Translations under genes and position numbers: made by a program
Notes under the pieces: generated by a model
What the model was told of the DNA's origin: nothing
Seen by the model: only the letters and a program-made list of their open reading frames with translations
Database searches by the model: none
NCBI GenBank assembly: GCA_018672815.1
Contig: JABHDX010000109.1
Location: forward strand, 1 to 10,896
DNA: 10,896 nt
Source of the DNA: Gammaproteobacteria bacterium
GTDB taxonomy: Bacteria; Pseudomonadota; Gammaproteobacteria; UBA11654
Direction: 5' to 3'
Shown: positions 6,374 through 10,896 of the stretch, in pieces
Layout: each line of letters starts with the position of its first letter
Position numbering within the stretch: the first letter of the stretch is position 1

Positions 6374-7504
6374 ATGACAAAAAATAAAAAAATTATAGCT
6401 GGTGTTATTGTGCTATTTATTATTATTGTTTCTTTCTCTGGTGGCGGAGAAAACCCAATTGAGGTTAGTGCTATAAAACCAGAAATCAGGACTGTAGAAA
6501 AAACTGTCTCCAATACAAGAGCTGGGACAATTGATGCTTGTAGAAGAGCAAAGATGTCGCCTGCTATGGGAGGTCAAATTGCATCTCTCACGGTAAAAGA
6601 AGGAGACATGGTTAAAAAAGATCAAATTTTATTGGAACTATGGAATAAAGAAACCAAAGCAAGAGTGGTGGCTGCAGAAAGGACCGCTGAACAAGTTTGT
6701 ATTTTGTCTGATAAAGCAAACCGTGATGCAAATCGAATTACTGAGTTATTTACTAAAGGCTTGGCTTCTGAGGAATCAAAAGAAACCGCTGTAAGTAATG
6801 CTGAATCGAGTGCGGCATCTTGCAATGCATCGAAAGCTCAAGTCGATGTCACTAAAGCATCTCTAGAAAGAACTATGTTGATTGCTCCTTTCGATGGGAT
6901 TATTGCAGAAATTGAAGGGGAATTAGGTGAGTATGTCACGCCTTCCCCTGTTGGTGTTGCAACAAAACCTACCGTTGATCTTATTGATAATAGTTGTATC
7001 TATATCAAGGCACCTATAGATGAAATTGATGCACCTGAGGTTGTTTCAGGTTTGAAAGCAAGAATTACAATGGATGCCTTTGGTCAAGAAGAATTTCCAG
7101 CCACAGTTACTAGAGTTGCTCCTTATGTTTTGGATCTTGAAAAGCAAGCAAGAACGGTTGAAATTGAAGCAGTTTTTGATAACCCTCAAAATGTTTTACT
7201 ACCTGGTTATAGTGCTGACATAACCATTATTATTGATACAGTAGAAGATGCACTAAGCGTTCCAACACAAGCAGTCGTAAGGGATAAATTTGTTTATCTA
7301 ATTAATGAAGATGACACTTTAGTGAAACAAAATATTGAAGTGGGGCTTTCCAATTGGCAATACTCAGAAGTGCTTAGCGGACTTACCATTGATGACAGAA
7401 TTGTTTTATCAATAGATAGAAAAGGGGTTGAGGATGGAGTAAAAGTAATTGTAGAAGAAGAAATAGAGGAAGTTCAAACATTTGGTCCACGTGATGTTAG
7501 TTGA
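6374..7504 (+). CDS. Periplasmic adaptor (membrane fusion protein) of a MacAB-type ABC exporter
   Basis: HlyD/MacA-like adaptor of 376 residues, anchored by one N-terminal membrane helix (about residues 6-22). Domain order is typical. First comes a half lipoyl domain, 'GGQIASLTVKEGDMVKKDQILLEL' class, around 66-89. An alpha-helical hairpin follows (about 95-168, turn near 129). The second lipoyl half is around 169-190 (LIAPFDGIIAEIEGELGEY), then a beta-barrel (about 205-290) and a membrane-proximal domain ending in an acidic tail. Such proteins bridge an inner-membrane pump and a TolC-type channel. Oddly it holds four cysteines outside the membrane: C109 and C150 lie about equally far from the hairpin turn, and C56 and C208 lie in the barrel region, so two disulfides are possible. 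It heads the operon; the ATPase follows after 50 bases. The ribosome site is weak. Such adaptors are often annotated as RND subunits, but the neighbours show an ABC system. Confidence 0.85.
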   Translation: MTKNKKIIAGVIVLFIIIVSFSGGGENPIEVSAIKPEIRTVEKTVSNTRAGTIDACRRAKMSPAMGGQIASLTVKEGDMVKKDQILLELWNKETKARVVAAERTAEQVCILSDKANRDANRITELFTKGLASEESKETAVSNAESSAASCNASKAQVDVTKASLERTMLIAPFDGIIAEIEGELGEYVTPSPVGVATKPTVDLIDNSCIYIKAPIDEIDAPEVVSGLKARITMDAFGQEEFPATVTRVAPYVLDLEKQARTVEIEAVFDNPQNVLLPGYSADITIIIDTVEDALSVPTQAVVRDKFVYLINEDDTLVKQNIEVGLSNWQYSEVLSGLTIDDRIVLSIDRKGVEDGVKVIVEEEIEEVQTFGPRDVS

Positions 7505-7509
7505 AACCT

Positions 7510-7545
7510 CTTAATATTCAAAAATTGGGAAATACTTAATATTCA
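7510..7545 (+). repeat. Short direct repeat in the adaptor-ATPase gap
   Basis: The 11-base word CTTAATATTCA occurs at 7510-7520 and again at 7535-7545, a 25-base period. It is the only notable structure in this 50-base gap. Function unknown, and it may be chance in AT-rich DNA. Confidence 0.4.
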
Positions 7546-7554
7546 TAAATCAAA

Positions 7555-8229
7555 ATGATTCGTATAGAAAAATTAAGTAGACAATTTGAGGTTGGCAATC
7601 AAATTGTGCGTGCACTTGATCATGTCGATCTAGAGATTACAGAAGGGGAGTATGTCTCAATCATGGGCGTTTCAGGCTCTGGTAAGTCTACATTATTAAA
7701 TATCTTAGGTTTGCTTGATACTCCAACATCAGGAAATTATATTCTATCTGGAATTAATACCTCTGAAATGAATGATGACGAAATGGCTCATATTAGATCA
7801 ACTAAAATTGGATTTGTTTTTCAATCGTTTCATTTAATTCCTAGATTGACAGCTGCAGAGAATATAGAAATGCCTATGGTTCTTGCTGGCATTAAACCCA
7901 AGGACAGAAAAGAAAAAGTTGATTTAGCACTCTCTAGGGTTAGTCTTACTGACCGATCTGATCATAAGCCCGAGCAGCTTTCAGGTGGACAACGACAACG
8001 TGTTGCTATTGCTCGATCTATAGTAATGGAGCCCGATGTGCTTTTGGCCGATGAACCCACAGGTAACCTAGATTCTACTTCAGGTATTGAAATTGTTAGG
8101 CTCATTGAAGATCTCAATAAAGGAGGTCTTACACTGATTGTTGTGACTCATGATAGGTCCATGGGCAATCGTTCAGATCGACTCATCAGACTCTTGGATG
8201 GAAAAATTATCAATGATGATGCTAAGTAA
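7555..8229 (+). CDS. ABC transporter ATP-binding protein, MacB/LolD type
   Basis: Cytoplasmic ATPase subunit of 224 residues, the standard size for a stand-alone MacB/LolD-class domain. Walker A is GVSGSGKST (38-46), with the Q-loop at Gln90 in '[11 protein letters not shown]'. The ABC signature [14 protein letters not shown] begins at 142, and Walker B '[14 protein letters not shown]' holds catalytic Glu167. The switch histidine is His199 in 'VVTHD'. All residues needed for ATP hydrolysis are present. The '[18 protein letters not shown]' block and '[10 protein letters not shown]' are characteristic of the FtsX-permease-associated family. The permease gene starts 3 bases after the stop. There is no recognisable Shine-Dalgarno before the ATG; a GGGA lies too far upstream. 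Confidence 0.95.
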   Translation: MIRIEKLSRQFEVGNQIVRALDHVDLEITEGEYVSIMGVSGSGKSTLLNILGLLDTPTSGNYILSGINTSEMNDDEMAHIRSTKIGFVFQSFHLIPRLTAAENIEMPMVLAGIKPKDRKEKVDLALSRVSLTDRSDHKPEQLSGGQRQRVAIARSIVMEPDVLLADEPTGNLDSTSGIEIVRLIEDLNKGGLTLIVVTHDRSMGNRSDRLIRLLDGKIINDDAK

Positions 8230-8232
8230 ATT

Positions 8233-9447
8233 ATGCGTTTTTACGATTTAATATTTCTAGCTCTTAGCACTCTGATTCGTTATCCCCTTAGAACTATTAT
8301 GTTGCTTATTGCCACATCAATTGGCGTGATGGCAGTGATACTTCTTACAGCAGTTGGAGAAGGCGCTAGAGATTATATTACTGGTGAATTCAAAGACATG
8401 GGTACCAATCTTATTATTGTTATACCTGGAAAGAATGAAACCTCAGGAGGTGGATCACCGGTTGACTTGGCAGGAGTAACACCCAGAGATTTAACGATAG
8501 AAGATGCGATCAGTCTTAGAAAAATAGATGGGGTAAAAAACATAGCACCCATCGTCATTGGAGAGGCATCTGCACAATTTAATGGGCTGGAAAGAAGTGT
8601 GCCGATCATAGGCTCCACTCGGTCTTTTTTAAGTGTTAGAAAGTGGGAAATGGAAACAGGTATGTTTTTGCCAGGCACTACTTTAGAACGGTCTCCACCA
8701 GTGTGTGCAATAGGCAAGGAGGTTGAAAAAGAACTCTTTGGGCCATCCAATGCAATTGGACAGTGGCTAAGACTAGGTGATCGAAGATGTCGTGTCACTG
8801 GAATTATTGGTACTGAAGGAAGAGCAGTGGGTATTGATGTTCAGAAAACAGTAGTGATACCAGTGAGTCTCGGAACTGCTTTGTTTAATCGACCTTCTTT
8901 GTTTCGTATCATAGCCGAAGCTGAGAATAGACTGATCAGTGACCAAATTATTCAAGATATTAAAACAATTCTCAAAAAGCGTCATCAAGGTAAAGAGGAT
9001 TTCACTGTAATTAGGCAGGATGCGGTTATGGCATCATTCGATAATATTTTTAATGTACTTACCATGGCACTAGGTTCTATAGCATCCATCAGTTTATTTG
9101 TGGCTGGCATTTTAATTATGAATGTTATGCTTGTCGCAGTTTCCCAAAGACAATCCGAGATTGGTCTATTAAAGGCTATTGGTGCAAAAAATAAACAAAT
9201 CAGTCAATTATTTGTAGTCGAGGCCATTTTACTCTCAGGTTCAGGGGCTATTTTGGGTTTAATTTTAGGCCATAGTATTACGCAAGTATTAAAAATTTCT
9301 TTTCCAACATTTAATTTTTTACCCCCATTATGGGCCTCATATGTTTCATTGATAGTAGCATTGATGTCGGGAGTTATTTTTGGTTTGCTCCCAGCTAGAA
9401 GAGCCTCTAAGCTGGATCCAGTGATAGCATTAACTGGTAATAAGTAA
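8233..9447 (+). CDS. ABC exporter permease 1, MacB/FtsX family
   Basis: Inner-membrane permease of 404 residues with the MacB layout. There is one helix near the N-terminus (about 20-42) and a large periplasmic domain (about 45-270) of the MacB_PCD type. Three C-terminal helices of the FtsX domain follow (about 275-300, 325-350 and 368-388). The conserved cytoplasmic loop 'SQRQSEIGLLKAIGAKNKQI' (304-323) is the segment that contacts the ATPase, and the C-terminus ends with the family's 'LPARRASKLDPVIAL'. Unlike E. coli MacB there is no fused ATPase. Two periplasmic cysteines, C158 and C186, could pair. The gap to the ATPase gene is 3 bases and to permease 2 is 1 base, without Shine-Dalgarno motifs, pointing to translational coupling. 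It differs clearly in sequence from permease 2, so the two likely form a heterodimer. Confidence 0.9.
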   Translation: MRFYDLIFLALSTLIRYPLRTIMLLIATSIGVMAVILLTAVGEGARDYITGEFKDMGTNLIIVIPGKNETSGGGSPVDLAGVTPRDLTIEDAISLRKIDGVKNIAPIVIGEASAQFNGLERSVPIIGSTRSFLSVRKWEMETGMFLPGTTLERSPPVCAIGKEVEKELFGPSNAIGQWLRLGDRRCRVTGIIGTEGRAVGIDVQKTVVIPVSLGTALFNRPSLFRIIAEAENRLISDQIIQDIKTILKKRHQGKEDFTVIRQDAVMASFDNIFNVLTMALGSIASISLFVAGILIMNVMLVAVSQRQSEIGLLKAIGAKNKQISQLFVVEAILLSGSGAILGLILGHSITQVLKISFPTFNFLPPLWASYVSLIVALMSGVIFGLLPARRASKLDPVIALTGNK

Positions 9448-9448
9448 T

Positions 9449-10648
9449 ATGAAAGTAAAAGACGTCTTTATTTTTTCTTCCTACTCAGTAATTTCTCAAA
9501 AAATGAGGAGTTTTCTAACCTCTTTAGGGATTGCTGTAGGTATTGTTTGTGTTATTTTTCTAACTAGCCTTGGACAAGGACTGCAAGTTTTTATTATTTC
9601 TCAGTTCTCACAATTTGGTAGCAGTATTATATCTATTGCACCAGGTAAAACGGAAACCATGGGGATGCCTTTGGGTACTTTTGGCTCAACAAAACCTCTT
9701 TCTTTCGAAGATGCAGCAGCTCTTGAAAAACTGGCCACTCTTGAGGTTGTTGTTCCTGTTTCAGGAGGAAATGCTGAGATTGAAAGCTCTGATCGGATGA
9801 GAAGATCAATGGTGATAGGTACAGGTGCAGATTACGATATTATCGTTGGTGCAGAAAATATGATGGGTAAATACTTGCCACATGATAATCCAAAAACACC
9901 AAGAGCTTTCGCTGTCCTTGGACCTGATATGAGAGATGAATTATTTGGCTCACAAGACCCAATAGGAAAGACTATTCGGGTTAACTCAGAGCGATTCAGA
10001 GTGATTGGCATTTTGCCATCAAAAGGTGATTTCTTAGGAATGAATTTGGATGATGCCGTTTATATTCCTATTGCTAAATTCAGTAATATGTTTAATCGAG
10101 TTGGATTTCAGGAGATTGATGTAATTCATAAGGATAATGTCACCAGTGATGAAGCAGTTGCATCCATCAAAAGGCTTATGATCAGCCGACATGGCGGTGA
10201 TGACACTACCATTCATACACAAGCTGATATGTTAGAGTCTCTAGGCGAGATAATGAAATGGTTGAAGTTTACAGTTGCCGCCTTTGGAGGAATATCTCTT
10301 ATTGTGGGAGGTGTGGGTATCTTTACTATTATGACTGTTGCAGTCAATGAAAGAACATCTGAGATAGGAGTCTTAAGAGCGATTGGGGCTTCTCGTAGAA
10401 GAATTAGAGATGTTTTTTTATTGGAATCTATTTATTTAGCCATTTTAGGTGCGGCCATGGGACTAGTATTTGGTTTCTCTGCCATTCAACTCTCTTTAGT
10501 TGTTTACCCAGATATGCCTATTGCTATTGCCTGGGAGTATATTGCTTACGCAATTATTATTTCTCTTTTTATTGGTTTAACTGCCGGTTATCTTCCAGCA
10601 AAATCAGCAGCACAAATGGATCCGATTGAAGCCCTAAGAACAGACTAA
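9449..10648 (+). CDS. ABC exporter permease 2, MacB/FtsX family
   Basis: Second FtsX-type permease, 399 residues, with the same topology as its neighbour: N-terminal helix (about 22-45), periplasmic MacB_PCD domain and three C-terminal helices. It is closer to classical MacB in the third-domain motif 'GGVGIFTIMTVAVNERTSEIGVLRAIGASRRRI' (287-319), where permease 1 has a diverged 'VAGILIMNVMLV'. The C-terminus reads 'LPAKSAAQMDPIEALR', the family end. The periplasmic domain contains 'LGPDMRDELFGSQDPIGKTIRV', the usual MacB_PCD block, and no cysteine there. It starts one base after the stop of permease 1 and is the last gene of the operon. Its TAA stop at 10646-10648 overlaps the stop of the convergent GST-like gene. 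Substrate cannot be predicted. Confidence 0.9.
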   Translation: MKVKDVFIFSSYSVISQKMRSFLTSLGIAVGIVCVIFLTSLGQGLQVFIISQFSQFGSSIISIAPGKTETMGMPLGTFGSTKPLSFEDAAALEKLATLEVVVPVSGGNAEIESSDRMRRSMVIGTGADYDIIVGAENMMGKYLPHDNPKTPRAFAVLGPDMRDELFGSQDPIGKTIRVNSERFRVIGILPSKGDFLGMNLDDAVYIPIAKFSNMFNRVGFQEIDVIHKDNVTSDEAVASIKRLMISRHGGDDTTIHTQADMLESLGEIMKWLKFTVAAFGGISLIVGGVGIFTIMTVAVNERTSEIGVLRAIGASRRRIRDVFLLESIYLAILGAAMGLVFGFSAIQLSLVVYPDMPIAIAWEYIAYAIIISLFIGLTAGYLPAKSAAQMDPIEALRTD

Positions 10649-10896
10649 GAGGCCATTCTTTGCATCATGTTTGAATAGGTCTCTATATGGGATTCAACAG
10701 GTAGGTATGTTTTTAGGTAGCTTTCTCTCTCTTGCATTAAATCCCACCAATGAAGAATACGAACACATTCTTTTGGCCACTGTGCATTAAAGAGGTGTTT
10801 ATATGCACCGAAACGTTCGAAGAATGGAGCGTAGTGGAGATCGACTAGTGTCAGCTTGTCTCCCATCCAAAAACCACCGTTGGAGTTTTTTTCAAA
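10645..10896 (-). CDS. Glutathione S-transferase-like protein, C-terminal part only
   Basis: Partial gene: 83 residues read inward from the right edge, with the N-terminal thioredoxin-like domain outside the window. The open frame continues to base 10896, upstream of the internal Met at 10866, so that Met is not the start. The visible part contains 'FWMGDKLTLVDLHYAPFFERF', the helix-capping block of GST C-terminal domains, where the S/T-x-x-D capping box appears as TLVD followed by an aromatic-rich helix. Length from this block to the end is normal for a GST. Glutathione-binding residues lie in the missing part, so class and activity cannot be judged; maleylacetoacetate isomerase-like or stringent-starvation-like relatives are also possible. 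Its TAG stop (10645-10647) overlaps the stop of permease 2. Confidence 0.75.
   Translation of the reverse strand, partial: FEKNSNGGFWMGDKLTLVDLHYAPFFERFGAYKHLFNAQWPKECVRILHWWDLMQERESYLKTYLPVESHIETYSNMMQRMAS

Noticed and set aside
8373..8798. 141-residue minus-strand open frame
   Set aside because: Antisense to permease 1, which has clear family motifs; the composition is that of a reverse-frame shadow.
9570..9800. 76-residue plus-strand open frame in another frame of permease 2
   Set aside because: Overlaps a well-supported gene in a different frame and has no ribosome site or motif.
7555..10648. LolCDE lipoprotein-release system
   Set aside because: The ATPase resembles LolD, but the permeases have MacB-type motifs and the operon begins with a periplasmic adaptor, which Lol systems lack.
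10645..10866. A 73-residue protein starting at the Met at 10866
   Set aside because: The frame stays open to the window edge and the upstream residues continue the GST-C motif, so this is a truncated larger gene rather than a small protein.

Overview
The window looks like a chromosomal stretch of an AT-rich Gram-negative bacterium, most likely an aquatic gammaproteobacterium. The GC content is low by eye. Several genes carry Tat, Sec or lipoprotein signals, and the MsrP, MsrA, MacB-type, TonB-C and thiolase proteins are proteobacterial in style. The lineage is an inference from gene content; no marker gene (rRNA, ribosomal protein) is present. I see no tRNA, rRNA, CRISPR array, insertion sequence or prophage gene. 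Genes are dense and the longest gene-free stretch is about 215 bases.

Left part (1-2504): the N-terminal piece of a Tat-exported methionine sulfoxide reductase (MsrP) runs off the left edge on the minus strand. Divergent from it are a DctP-type solute-binding lipoprotein and, 2 bases after it, a 12-helix MFS transporter. The membrane subunits that normally accompany DctP (DctQ/DctM) are absent, so the lipoprotein-MFS pairing is the most unusual arrangement here.

Middle part (2507-6158): a secreted TPR protein with a TonB-like C-terminal domain (minus), the cytosolic repair enzyme MsrA (plus), a small glycine-zipper lipoprotein (minus) and a thiolase (minus). MsrP and MsrA put two unrelated methionine-sulfoxide repair enzymes, one periplasmic and one cytosolic, within 4 kb of each other.

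Right part (6374-10648): a four-gene plus-strand operon encodes a tripartite-type ABC exporter of the MacAB class, in order periplasmic adaptor, ATPase, permease 1, permease 2. The ATPase and permease are separate proteins and two different permeases are encoded, so a heterodimeric membrane core is expected. No outer-membrane TolC partner is in view. The window ends in the C-terminal part of a glutathione S-transferase-like protein on the minus strand, whose stop codon overlaps that of permease 2.

Convergent gene pairs are packed very tightly (2 bases, 5 bases and a 4-base overlap), leaving little or no room for terminators between them.
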